From positions 883,468-947,467 of the forward strand of contig SSNP01000132.1 in NCBI GenBank assembly GCA_006937955.1: DNA of 64,000 nucleotides, read 5' to 3'. Shown here piece after piece: positions 11,437 through 22,943 of this stretch (positions within the stretch are counted from its first letter, which is position 1; each line of letters starts with the position of its first letter). Under the pieces are notes generated by a model. The model made no database searches. It was not told the DNA's origin and saw only the letters and a list, made by a program, of their open reading frames with translations. A program made the translations under genes and the position numbers. The stretch is from Pachypanchax playfairii (Eukaryota > Chordata > Actinopteri > Cyprinodontiformes > Aplocheilidae).

Positions 11437-12500
11437 CAGTGGCGCCTCCAGAAAATTTTCATAGGGGTGGCCAGATGGGGCCAATTAAAATCTTGGGGTG
11501 GCAAACCAAAACTATAAACCATAATTTCAGAATTTTATCCTACTGTTGTAGTAAACTACCCAGAAGAAGACAGAAAAGCCCTGCTGATATACTTTGGTTT
11601 ATTGTGTTATGTTACGAATTATATAATGTGCATAGACTAATAAGAGTACAGTTAACATGTTCAGTTGCACAACAATTCTTTATTATTTTGCAATAATATT
11701 TACATAAGGTGTGCATTTATTGCAAACAAAACCGTTACTGAGGAAAGGCAAATTGGGCCTAATGAACTTCACCTGTTGGTCCATTAGCAGGCCAAACACC
11801 TGCCTCTGTGAACAATGGTGGTGCTGACTCTCCCTGGTCTTCTGCTGTCTGTTCTGTCACTATTGCTTACTGTGTATCCTTCTGATGCTGCTCTGTCTCT
11901 TCTTGTCCCCCATCCTTCTCCTCCTTCTCGTCTTCCTCCTCAATAAGTCTCCGTCCCTCTCCTGCCATCTCTTTCACTCCTCCTTTACTTTTCTTCTTAA
12001 AATAAGAAGAGATGTCTCTGGACTTTCTTTTCATTGTCTGAAAATCGACATAACATATATATTCACAAGCTAACGGTTAGCTAGGTAACTTGTCAAAACG
12101 TGAAGAAGAAGAAGAGGTGTTTCTGTAATCATTTGAAACTCAAAACGCTTGTCACAAACGTCAGGAAACATAATTCCCCATCCTCTTATACAAAAAAGTA
12201 TTTTTGACTTACTTACCAGTAGTCTCCCTCGTCTTCCTACACTCAGAAATATAAATAGAAAGAAATAGTTGACCGATGGGCACGCGCTGATCTGTTGCTG
12301 TCTGAGCGCGCAACAGCGGCAGGGTGGAGGGACGGGGAAGAGAGATGGACAGAGCGGGAGGAGGTGGAGGAGGAGGGAGGGCTGCATGCGATTGAAGGCC
12401 TAGAACGGCTTGCCTGCCTGGCTGTGCATTAGGGATGGAAGGATGAAATGGGGTGGCCAGCGGGGTGGCTGAGAGTCAGACAGGGGTGGCCGCATCTTAA
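11437..12500 (-). mobile_element. hAT-type DNA transposon fragment inserted in a lectin exon
   Basis: The right end of the element (on its own strand) reads ...GGCGCCACTG, the CA(C/G)TG-type terminus usual for hAT elements. Repeated GGGGTGGCC motifs lie near both edges (11,463-11,480 and 12,448-12,492). A short coding start typical of TTF-type/hAT transposases lies on the minus strand at 12,034-11,867. The other terminus was not found, so the boundary near 12,500 is an estimate. Confidence 0.6.
11867..12034 (-). pseudogene. N-terminal fragment of hAT (TTF-type zinc finger) transposase
   Basis: ATG at 12,034 opens 55 codons beginning MKRKSRDISSYFKKKSKGG, the short basic leader that commonly starts fish hAT/TTF-type transposases, then Glu/Lys-rich sequence ending in a TAA stop at 11,867-11,869. 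The zinc-finger and catalytic regions are absent. It is either a non-autonomous derivative or a decayed copy. Confidence 0.6.
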
Positions 12501-12857
12501 CAGTTAGAGACTTCATTTTTTTCTACAGCGTTAGAACATGTGAATTGCTGGAATTTGAACCAATTTCAAGCATATATTTTAAAGAAGGCCTGAGTATGAC
12601 CTGAGAGAGTAAAAATTGAAACATCTTCGTTCTGTGTGGGCGGGGCTAAAGTTATGACAGAATATGCACATAGTTTTGTTTAGGAAGTCTCTGTGATCCT
12701 CCATATGCATTTTGGTAGTAATCTGAAATTATCAGGGAGTTATAACAACTGTTTTTTGCTTGGCCCAAAGGCAAACTTTCAACTGAAGCCACGCCCACAT
12801 TTCTTAAGCTAGAATAAATATATACATCAGCAGCTTTCAACAAATCTCTTTCCAGGC

Positions 12858-13230
12858 TCCGTTCCACCTCCGCTGGCTCCCCCCAGGGCTGTGTGCTCTC
12901 CCCTCTGCTCTTTATCCTCTACACAGATGAGTGCAGATCCACACAGCCCAACTGTCACCTGGTGAAGTACGCTGATGACACAGTTCTCCTCTCATTGCTG
13001 TCAGGATCCACACAACATCCTGGACCTGCTCTTCAGGGGTTTGTAGAGAGGTGTGACAGCTCCAGACTTGAGCTCAATGTCAGCAAAACCAAAGAGATGG
13101 TGGTGACCTTCTCTAGCAGGCAGAGAGATCTGGCTGCTTCAGTCACCACCACCATCCATGGGAAGACAGTGGAGGTTGATAACCTCCTGAAATACTCCAC
13201 CAATAAAGAAGGGCTTCAGAGTTCTGCACA
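12858..13230 (+). pseudogene. LINE reverse-transcriptase fragment (L2/CR1-like)
   Basis: The conceptual protein includes LSPLLFILYTDECRS and VKYADDTVLLSLLSG, the PQGxxLSPLLF and YADD motifs of non-LTR reverse transcriptases, followed by LELNVSKTKEMVV. The YADD pair is intact. Both ends are missing and the protein collapses after about 13,230, so it is a dead insert in the lectin intron region. Confidence 0.75.
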
Positions 13231-13483
13231 AAGTGGCAATCCCTCTCTTTTCTAGTTACAAATTATTACTCTATTCAAAAAGATTTATCATGAAACTTTA
13301 TTTCAGATGGCAAGTACAGTACATTTAAATGTAAAATCTTAAATAAATTCTGATTTAATTTTCACACGAGATACAAACTGTTTGTGTAGGTTCTCAGTCA
13401 TCCTGAAAATGTCAATCCAAAAAGCCCCCAATCAAATAAGAGCGACCGGAAGTCTTTTTCTGTTTTTTAAAACCTATCACCTC

Positions 13484-13630
13484 TCATCCAAAAGGTATCT
13501 TTGGTTCTAATCCTGGTTTGGGAGTTCTGGGCTTAACGAATTAATTAGTTCTATTAATACCTTGATCATAACAATGTAAAAGCCTGAAACTCCAAAACCA
13601 GGATCAGAACTGAAGATACCTTTTGGATGA
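13484..13630. repeat. Imperfect inverted repeat, about 54-bp arms (hairpin)
   Basis: The left arm TCATCCAAAAGGTATCTTTG... (13,484 on) pairs with the right arm ...AAGATACCTTTTGGATGA (ending 13,630). Between them, CCTGGTTTGGGAGTT pairs with AACTCCAAAACCAGG. The loop is short and AT-rich. It looks like a foldback MITE. Transcribed, it could form a long hairpin. Confidence 0.75.
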
Positions 13631-13773
13631 AAGGATAAATGTTTTCAAGAGATGGAGAATCAAGTCCAGTTGCCTCTTTTTGGAATTTGTTTTTTTGGTT
13701 AGGATACAAACATTATAGAAGAATTAAACAAAGCTGCTAATTTGTAAACTTGCTTTTTCTGTTATTTCAACAG

Positions 13774-14132
13774 ATAAAATGATCCTGATAAAAGAAAATA
13801 AAACCTGGGAGGAGGCCTTATGCTACTGCAGAGTTTGCCACCATGACATGGTCACCATCACCAACCTTGATGAACAGAGATGGATCCAGGAGAAAGTCAA
13901 GAAGGCCTCGACTCCTTTTGTCTGGATAGGACTGTATTACACTTGCACTCTGAATTCGTGGCTATGGGCAGCCATAGTCAATGAAGAGATGTTTGGCTAT
14001 AGAAACTGGGCCTTTGAGGTAGAAATGGATGATGAGGATAAACGTGGAGCCATGGAGACAGGAGGACAACATAAGTGGTTCAAGAAAAATTACACTGAGG
14101 AATTTAATTTTATCTGTTCCAGAAAAATGTAA
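13774..14132 (+). CDS. C-type lectin-like gene, last exon (C-terminal lectin domain)
   Basis: The exon starts after TTATTTCAACAG at 13,773 and ends with a stop at 14,130-14,132. It encodes most of a C-type lectin domain: ENKTWEEALCYC, DMVTITNLDEQRWIQEKVKK, TPFVWIGLYYTC, then HKWFKKNYTEEFNFICS. The WIGL core is present. The stretch where family members usually carry an acidic-Cys motif reads MDDEDKRGAM here, so one disulfide cysteine appears to be lost, and no EPN or QPD calcium/sugar triplet is visible. Sugar binding is therefore doubtful. A possible AATAAA signal lies at about 14,207. It likely belongs with the upstream lectin exons, but that splice is not proven. Confidence 0.75.
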
Positions 14133-14238
14133 TTATTTTTTAAGAGACTGAAATGTATTTTTGTATGTACATTAAATTTAAGTGACTTTTTCATAGAAAT
14201 TAAAAAAAATAAACATCTTTAAAAACTCGTTAACCCCC

Positions 14239-14272
14239 CCCCACACACACACACACACACACACCCACCCCA
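14239..14272. repeat. Poly-C / (CA)n microsatellite
   Basis: A C run is followed directly by about twelve CA units, just after the last lectin exon. Confidence 0.9.
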
Positions 14273-14940
14273 AACATGCTCTCCAGCCCCGCTGATCACA
14301 CACTGACTCTGATAAAAGCAGCTCCTACCTGTTTGAAGCCAAGTCATCGATTCAGTCTGTGGCAAAGAGCTCATAATTGTCCCGCGGTTCCAAAATGTCC
14401 TGCAGTCCCTCTTAAGATCCTCTGTCCTCCTCACACACCATCCTGCATGTCCCACTTATCCAATAAAATAAAAAAAGCAATAAAATACTACGTGGTGTGT
14501 CTTCCAGTCCAAAAAGTGGCCCGAAGCTCCACTCCTGCAGCAGCTATGTGTTAGCTAGCTGCTAATAGCTGCTAATAAAACTTTCCACACGGAACTTGCT
14601 CTTCACATGCGAAACCCCTATGGCAAGCAAATAAGGTATATAATCACCACATATCCCCAGTGCTTCCAGCTACTTGACCTGCAGACTCCACAGTACCAGC
14701 CTCACTGTGCTGGAGTATTTACGATATTTAGGCAACCCAAAATGGTGCCCGCTGCTCAGCCAGCTATTGGCTGGTAGATGTAAACAAAATGCCAACGTCG
14801 TACCCGTCAAAATTAATATTTTATAATATTTTACTTCAAATATAATTTTTAATGGAAATGCTTTATTTTCGTTCTACAACCCTGGAGGCATTATTTTGTA
14901 AAAAATTTTGCTTTTAATGAAAATATTCCATATCCCACCT
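14273..14940. other. Intergenic; no gene seen
   Basis: Mixed sequence between the lectin exon and a SINE. The frames at 14,219-14,554 show no domain. AT-rich from 14,800. Confidence 0.5.
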
Positions 14941-14944
14941 TTAA

Positions 14945-15200
14945 GTCAGATAACTCCCAAAGCACTTCATACTTTTTCATTCACACACTCACACGTTTTT
15001 AGGTGATAAACTACACACATGTTGTAGCCACAGCAGCACTGACAGAGGCGAGGCTGCGCGACCACCACCAAACAGGCAGGATGGGTAAAGTGTCTTGCCC
15101 AATGACACAACAACCAGGCAATCTTTTCCAGGTGGAGCAGGAATTTCAACCAGTGACCCTCCAGTTACCAGACAACTGCTCTACAACCTGAGCTATGGCC
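14945..15200 (-). mobile_element. tRNA-derived SINE (minus strand)
   Basis: Read on the minus strand, the head is tRNA-like, with an A-box-like TAGCTCAGGTTGTAGAGCAG and a B-box-like GGTTGAAATTCC, then the TTGGGCAAGACAC-type body common in fish SINEs and a GCACTTTGGGAGTTATCTGA tail. It is not a functional tRNA gene: the arms do not close into a full cloverleaf. Confidence 0.65.
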
Positions 15201-15404
15201 ACTAAGGGAAAAATAATCAAACTAGACCAAATGCAGATTAAGTTTTGGGTTTAGGCAGCAGTTTTCTGTATAGCTTCTTATGAAACATGTACTGTATGTT
15301 TTCTTACACAAGTAAAATCGTTACAACATGTATAATCAGGCCTCTTAAACCTAGTTAGATCTTTATCTGGTGACGGCTACATTGTATACAATCATATATG
15401 TTTT

Positions 15405-16540
15405 TGTGGTGCACCCAAATATGTACAACCACATTCTATGCCCATTATTATTGTGTTGATTTAGAGGCCAAATTACATCCTAAAGCGCTAATTGTGTGCA
15501 AATATATTTTAATTAATTCAAAGTTTATTTTATATTTACAAGAGGTAATCCTGGTGAAATATTGGTGAGTAAAACGAGGAAAATAGTAGATGGAACCTTT
15601 GAAACTGCGGTCGTTCATCCCGGTTGTCTAATGCGGAGAGACTTCCTGTTTCCTCCTTAGACGTAATCTGGAGAAAGACCTGAGTGTTTCTTGGTTTTCT
15701 TGCTCTGAGACTCAACCTTTATTTTACAGGTCAGTACTTGGCTAAAATGCCATACATGAGAGCCTTAAGTTTCATAGTCCTTCTATAAGGGACAGATGAC
15801 CATTTCGTGATGATTTGTGTAATTTTGGATCAGTTTTGTTGAGGTTTTTCGAGCCGCTGTAAGTAAGAGCGGGTAAAGCGGAGCTGCGATGCGCCAGTAG
15901 TCTCGCGAGATCTCACGTTACTCTCGCGAGAGTTTGTCAGTATGTGTAAAATGTATCACTTCTGATAGTAAACCTAGAACCTGTTCTCTTAAATTCTGTA
16001 TGTTGCTCCAAAGGACTTAAGAAGGCTGTTGAAGTGACTTAATGTGTTAATGAATCCAGAAGAGTAACTGTTAAATGTAGAAGCAGCAATGAATATTACA
16101 ATGTTGCATTAATGTTGGTTTATTACATGGGAAATTATAGTTTTGGTCATGTCAAGATGATTTGTATACATTACAAAGTGCATTGTCTATGTATGAAAAG
16201 GTATATTGAACCTGGGACTAATTCTTGAATTTTGCATTATGTGCATCTGAGTAGAAGTGATCTTTAACAAGTGTTAAGTAGAGTTTGTGGATCAACTGAA
16301 ACTGTAATAGCAATAACAGTAGTTACAGGTGCAGACTGCTGTAAACTGACTTAATTTAGATGTAATTAATGCATCAACAGGACAAGAAAAAGGCACTGTT
16401 GTAAATTGTATGTGTTAAATCAATTCAAGAGTAATCTGGAGAAAGACCTGAGTGTTTCCTGGTTTTCTTGCTCTGAGACTCAACCTTTATTTTACAGATT
16501 CTTTTTGTTATCGTGGTCATCACACCAGAGACTGGTAACA
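15405..16540 (+). repeat. 5' LTR (1,136 bp, long form with 67-bp internal direct repeats)
   Basis: It starts TGTGGTGCACCC and ends ACTGGTAACA. Compared with the 364-bp 3' LTR at 25,463-25,826, it has an extra stretch of about 768 bp. A 67-bp segment (GTAATCTGGAGAAAG...TTTTACAG) occurs twice, at 15,663-15,729 and 16,431-16,497. The short LTR has it once. The segment between includes CTCGCGAGATCTCACG near 15,900. Confidence 0.85.
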
Positions 16541-16545
16541 AACTG

Positions 16546-16563
16546 TGGGGGCTCGTCCGGGAT
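16546..16563 (+). promoter_or_regulatory. Primer-binding site matching tRNA-Pro
   Basis: TGGGGGCTCGTCCGGGAT, 5 bp after the LTR end, is complementary to the 3' end of tRNA-Pro, the same 18-nt primer site used by gammaretroviruses. It fixes the LTR boundary and orientation. Confidence 0.9.
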
Positions 16564-16795
16564 CTCTCTTCAACCATCGAGGAAAGATCCAGTGATAGCA
16601 GTACCAAGACAGTGACCAGGCCGCTACCTAAGCCAAGCCAGTTAGTGAGTGTCCAAAGACTGGGATCAAAGTGTAACAGGACCATTGTCTTAAAGTGGAA
16701 CTGCACTATTGGAAGGAAAGGAAACCAAACCGTGAACCAGTCACTACAGAGCTATTACACAACATTTACAAAACAAAGCGAAGAAAGAAAAATAA

Positions 16796-18337
16796 ATGTA
16801 CACAAGCAAAATGTCAACCACACGAAAGGAACTAGTATGGAGCATTAGAGGACGCTTATTTACCCTCTCCAGCCAAGACCTCTTCGAGTTAGCAAAAAGC
16901 CTGGCTACAGAAAACAGGGACACAGAACAGGTTAATGAGGGAGATAAGGAAGGCTGCATGGAGTATGTTACCTCTTACCTGCAATCCCCAACTCTGCTGC
17001 AACTTGAGGATGAGGGCATGAGTCAATTGCTAGCGCTTGAAGATCTGATTGACAGAGTCGTCCAAACAAGTAACCCCATGGTACAGTCAGCTGATGGAGC
17101 TGTAACACCAAGCGTGCCTAGTACACGCCCATCTGATAAGCTGCCAGATCTCCCAACAACTGACAACCAGCCAGACATTCAGACTGAAGCAGACACAGAA
17201 ACTGAATCAGTTGAAGAGCTGAAGAGACTGTATGAGAGACTGGGAGAGAAAATAAGACTTGCAGAAAAGACAACCCGATTACCAGTGACACTCAACCATC
17301 AAAGTCACCCACCATCATATCCAGAGAGACCAGTCACCCTCAAAGATCTTGCTTACCTGTCCCGCAAAGAATTCAAAGTACTCGGAGGGCAAATTGGAGA
17401 CAGTAATTCTGAGCTCAGCTATAACAGCCTAACAAAGCAGATCAATGAAGGAATAAAGGAAGGATTTGCACCAGCAGAGATTGTGAGAGGTGTGCTAAGG
17501 ATTGTTAAACCCGGTACCTTCAGGGACATGCTTATGCTTAAAGATGAACTGACTCTTACTGAACTTCAGGGCTTCCTCAGGTCCCACCTTGGAGAAAAGG
17601 CCACAACTGAAATGTTCCAGGAGTTAATGTGCGCAAGACAGTCTGAGCATGAGTCACCTCAGCAGTTTTTATATCGCATGATTGGACTCAAACAGAAACT
17701 TATCTTTCAGTCAAAGCATGCCAACACAGGCATTTCTTGCGACCCCAGAACTATTCAGGAAGTTTTCCTGCACACAATTTATCAAGGCCTGGGAGTCAAG
17801 TATGCAGATCTGCGATGAAGGCTGAGACCTCTCACCTCAGATAGTAATGTGACAGATGAAGAGATTGTTAGAGAGGTCACAAAAATTATCAGCGACGAGA
17901 ACGAGCATCAGCGGCGATTAGGCCAAGTTACCCGGCAAAAGCCAATGCAAGCTCAAAGCGCTGCGATTGAAACAAAAGACAAGATAGCTACAGAACAGCA
18001 AACCTCACAGACAATTAAACAACTTGCTGCACAAGTAGAGACTCTAACCAATATGGTAGCCACCCTAATGGAACGTAAAACCACAAGCTCCTATAACCCC
18101 CCTTCTCAACGCATCCAGCCATCAGCTAACCAATTCCCTACACCCCAAAAGAAATCTCCTCTCTGCCAGAAATGCAATGAGCAAAACTTACAGGACTGTA
18201 GTCATTGCTTTGTGTGTGGTGAGTCAGGGCATAGAGCAGTCGGTTGCCTAAAGCGACCCAAGATCCAGGGAAACTGGAATCGGCCTCTGTCAAGGGACAG
18301 CCAGAGGCCGGTGCAGAACCCCAGTCCCAGCCAATGA
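16796..18337 (+). pseudogene. gag of the gypsy-type element, one internal stop
   Basis: ATG at 16,796 (a second at 16,811) opens a gag frame of about 513 codons including one internal TGA at 17,816-17,818, where the frame continues without shift. Before the break lies a helical gag core (ARQSEHESPQQFLYRM region). Near the end is a CCHC zinc knuckle (CFVCGESGHRAVGC, about 18,210-18,250) for RNA packaging, next to further Cys/His residues. The frame ends with TGA at 18,335-18,337, overlapping the pol frame, which is +1 to it. That layout suggests programmed frameshifting in the ancestor. Confidence 0.85.
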
Positions 18338-18338
18338 A

Positions 18339-21300
18339 GTATACCTCTGCACAAGTGCTATAACTCAGCACGCCAGGCACTGCAGTGAGCAGTTGAAGAA
18401 CCCCCCGAAAGGTGACAAAAGAAAACAATGTGCGTCACCCCAGCAGAGTCCCACAAGATGCCAAGCCCCACTGGTTGGTAGGAAAAGTTTACTTAAATTC
18501 TTGATTAATGGGTATCCTGTAACAGTATTATTTGATTCGGGGTCACAAGTGAGCATAGTCGACAGGCAGTGGGTCAAAAGATACATCCCCAGCTACCAAG
18601 TGAGACCACTCCAAGAGCTGCTAAATGATGACCTTGAAGTTTATGCAGTAAATGGTCAAGTAGTTCCTTATGATGAGTGGGTTGAGCTGACCGTCACCCT
18701 GGCTGGTCATGAAAATCCTAACCTTACTGTACAAGCTCCATTCCTAGTCAGCAAACTGTCACTACCACAACCACTGGTGGGAGCTAACGTGCTAGGAGCA
18801 ATTATCCATAGGCAAGAGTCAGATGAAGAAGCTACTACTGTACTTCATAATCTACTGCGCAGAGCATTTGAAATGGATGAAAACCAAGTAGAAGCAATCG
18901 TCAACTTTATTCAAGTACCAGAAAGAGCAGGCTGTGGCCCGGCCACACTGAGAACTGGCAAAAACATCGTGACCATCCCAGCTGGCAAAGCTGTCCAAGT
19001 GTGGTGCAAGGTGCCCCAAAACTTTGACACCTCTGACCCCCTTGTACTCTATGAATCTGCAGAAGAGAATATTGCTTTAAGACACCTAAGTGTAGGAGAT
19101 GGACTTTTAGAGATACAAAATTCCCAAAGACCATTTGTGAAAATCCCTATTTCCAACCATTCAAAACATGAGGTAATCCTACCAAAAAGGACAGCCCTAG
19201 GTACCATCCAACATGTTGCCAAAGTTGTAGAAACTGACATGCCAGAGCCACTAGCAACTAAGGCCCAGCTCATACAGACAGCAGTGACCACAGTTGAGGA
19301 AAACAAAACAACTTCTCCTTGCAAACCCCCCGCTGAGCCCTGGCTGCCCTCAGTTGACCTCAGCCACCTGAGCCCAGACCAGCGACATTCAGTTGAGAAA
19401 GTGCTAATAGAAGAGTGTGAGGCATTCTCCCGTGACAGTACAGATATAGGCTGTATCCCTTCACTCCAAATGGAAATTAGACTCAAAGATGAAACGCCAG
19501 CTCAGAAGGCCTACACTTCCATCCCCAAACCACTTTACCGGGAGGTAAAAGAGTATATCCAAGAACTGATTGTCAAAGGATGGATAGTGAAATCCCAGTC
19601 CCCCTATGCAGCTCCAGTCATCTGTGTAAGAAAGAAAGATGGATCGTTGCGCCTGTGCATAGATTATCGCCTTTTAAACAGCAAAACAGTCCCCGACAGG
19701 CATCCACTTCCCCGGATTCAGGACCTCACCGACTCTCTCGGAGGTTACAGCTGGTTCTCAATCCTGGACCAGGGTAAAGCTTATCATCAAGGCTTTATCG
19801 CAGAAGGCTCAAGATACCTGACCGCATTCACCACTCCGTGGGGTCTCTACGAATGGGTGAGAATACCCTTTGGTTTGTCAAACGCCCCAGCAGCCTTTCA
19901 ACGGAGCATGGAAGAAATGCTCGACCTACTCCGTGATGAGTGCTGCATTCCCTATTTGGATGATCTGCTTTGTTTCTCCAAGTCATTCGAGGAACATGTT
20001 CAAGTGCTGCAGAAAGTCCTCAGGGCTTTACAATGTCATGGAGCAAAATTGAAGCCTGAAAAATGTGAGTTGTTCCGCAAAGAAGTCCGATATGTCGGCC
20101 GTCTAGTTTCGGAAGAGGGTGTGAAGGTGGACCCTAAAGACATTGAGGCGGTGCAGGCGCTCAAACACAAGAAACCCCAAACAGTTGGAGATGTCAGGCA
20201 ACTTTTGGGATTCTTAAGTTATTATAGGACATATGTACAAGACTTTTCACGTATTGCCAAACCTTTGTACGACTTACTCCAAGTTAAGTCCGAACAATCA
20301 CCACCGAAACTCACCAGAGGCAGAACAAAGGGGCCTCAGCAATCGTCTCGAGCTCCAGTCCAATGGAACGAAGAACACCAAGAGATCCTTGAGCGCCTGA
20401 TCGACATGTTGACCCAGCCACCAGTGTTGGCGTACCCTGACTTCACCCGACCTTTCATACTCCACACAGACGCATCCCAGAAAGGCGTCGGTGCAGTCCT
20501 TTACCAACACCAGCACAACAAAATGCGAGTGATTGGGTACGGGTCACGCACGTTGACACCTGCGGAACAAAACTACCACTTGCACAGTGGAAAGCTTGAG
20601 TTCCTAGCTCTCAAGTGAGCAGTCTGCGACAAGTTTAGGGACTACCTATTCTACGCCCCACACTTCACCATTTTTACAGACAACAACCCCTTGACATATG
20701 TCCTCAGCACCGCAAAGCTCAACGCGGCTGGACATCGCTGGGTGGGTCAACTGGCAGATTTCCGCTTTGAGATAAAATACCGTCCAGGAAAAGTCAACAT
20801 AGACGTGGATGTGCTGTCCCGTTGTCCCCTTGACATTGGAGCCTTCATGGAAGAGTGCTCAGAGGAACTTTCAGAAGAGGCGGTAGGTGCAGTGTGGGAA
20901 GGGAGCAGGAGGGCTAAGCAAGGTGATGTAGCGTGGATTGCAGCTCTCAACCTTGCCTCACCAGGCCCGCCCATCAAAGAACCCCTGACATCAATCAGTC
21001 ATGACCAATTAGTCCAAGAACAAAAAGCAGACCCAACAATTGGAAAAGTAATGGAAATGAAAGCTAAAAATATAACATTGACAGAAGATGAAAAGGCCAA
21101 GGTTGACACAAACACGAAGAGACTGCTTAGAGAGTGGAGTCGGTTACACATAGAGAATGGCCTTCTCTACAGAAAGACCACAGAACGCAAGCAACTGGTT
21201 CTGCCTGCTCTTTACAAACAGACTGTCCTCACAAACCTCCACAACAACATGGGCCATGTTGGTGTAGAGAAAGTCCTGAGCCTAGCCCGAGAGCGGTTCT

Positions 21301-22943
21301 ATTGGCCTTTCATGAAGAGAGAGATTGAGGAATACATTGTAAGGAAGTGCCCTTGCATAAAACAAAAGAAGCCAGCAACACATGAGAGAGCACCAATGGG
21401 CAGCATAGTCACCAGCTCCCCACTTGAGCTCATTTGCATCGATTTCCTGCATCTTGAGTCCTGTAAAGGTGGATCTGAATACATACTACTGGTAGTGGAC
21501 CATTTCACCAGGTTCGCGCAAGCCTACGCGACCAGGAATAAGGCTGCAAAGACAGCAGCAGATTGTCTCTTCAATGACTTCATACCCAGATTTGGATACC
21601 CATCCAAGCTCCATCATGACCAGAGTCGTGAATTCGAAAATGAATAGTTCAAATCCCTCAGAGAGCTTGCAGGTGTTGGTCATTCAAGGACTTCTCCCTA
21701 TCATCCCCAGGGCAACCCTGCTGAGAGACTGAATCGCACTTTGTTACAGATGCTCCGTACATTGGGAGAGAAAGAGAAACAAAACTGGAAAGAACATCTG
21801 CCTCAGGTGATCCTTGCCTACAACTGTACTAAACATGAGGCCACCGGCTTCTCTCCTTACTACCTGTTGTATGGCAGACATCCTCGTCTCCCTGTAGACC
21901 TCCTCTTTGGTCTCATGACAGAAGAAGATATAAAACCATCACCAGGATATGCACAGAAATGGAAAGGAAGAATGACAGAGGCATATAGGATTGCAAGTGC
22001 AAACAGTCAAAAGTCAAGCTCCAAAGGCAAGGCGAACTATGACAAAAGATGCAGAGGAGTAACACTACAGATCGGGGACAGAGTACTTGTACGTAATCTA
22101 AATGAAAGAGGTGGCCCTGGCAAGTTACGGCCCTACTGGGAACAAACAGTCTACATTGTGAGAGAGCAGCTCGGAGAAAATCCTGTCTACAGGGTGAGCC
22201 CAGAGACAAAAGATCGTCCTCTTCGCACTCTACACAGGAACCTGCTGCTACAAGTGAATGACTTGCCAGTGGATGTTATCCAAAGTCCGGTTGCCAAGCC
22301 ACAAAAGGAAAATAAGAAAACCACAAAAAGACCAAAGGTAACAGAAAAGTCTCAAAGTCCTGAAAACAGTGACTCAGAGGAAGATGAACCCCCCTACTGG
22401 TTTCGTGTACCCAGATGCCTGCCGGAGAGCCAACAACCAGGTGCACAAAGCATACTTCAACCAAGCCAGGCAGGACAAGTAAGCCAAGAAAGATTTCACG
22501 TCAGACTTGATGAAGAAAAAGACAACGACTCAGAAGAGGAACAAATCAGCCAGACACAAAATGAACAAAATACAGACCCACACCAGTCAAACGACGACTT
22601 GGAAGTGCCACAGCTCCATCAAGAGGAATGCATTAGAGAGGCCAGATCTGGACCAGGAACTGATGTTGTGACAGCACCCAATCCGGAGCCAGACCAGGAC
22701 CATGACCCTGAGTCGCTACCCCGTCTGAGGCAGTCCACCAGGCAAAGACGGCCTAACCCTGTCTTTACTTACCCATCCCTGGGCCAGCCGACTTACCAGT
22801 ATCATCCCTCGGTGAACGCTGTCAGTGTTCCTGCACCATATCCCTTTCTGCATTATCCTTCTTCCTATCCCCAACCCTATTACCCTTCCCTCTTTGCCCC
22901 TAATCCTTACCTACCAGTCCCATATGCTGTTTGTTGCTATTGA
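18339..22943 (+). pseudogene. pol of the gypsy-type element (protease-RT-RNase H-integrase), two internal stops
   Basis: A single frame runs through all domains. The aspartic protease has VLFDSGSQVSIV. The reverse transcriptase has CIDYRLLN, LDQGKAYHQG, SNAPAAFQ and the catalytic YLDD. RNase H has ILHTDASQKGVGAVL. The integrase has an HHCC-type zinc region (GHVGVEKV...CPCIKQKK), the first Asp in CIDFLHLE, the second in LHHDQS and the Glu region PYHPQGNPAERL. The tail is acidic and Pro/Tyr-rich. Breaks: TGA at 20,616-20,618 in RNase H and TAG at 21,645-21,647 just after the second catalytic Asp. No frameshift is needed. The true start is uncertain because the frame is open upstream into gag and has no ATG there. 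Confidence 0.9.

Noticed and set aside
14945..15200. tRNA-like A and B boxes on the minus strand (also at 31,724-32,082, 42,105-42,338 and 50,615-50,840)
   Set aside because: They are heads of SINEs with long non-tRNA bodies. No complete cloverleaf or terminator follows, so I do not call tRNA genes.
15730..16497. Intron within the 5' LTR (GTCAGT...TTTTACAG)
   Set aside because: The removed piece is bounded by 67-bp direct repeats, and the short LTR carries the base of the second repeat at the variable site. Recombination explains it better than splicing.
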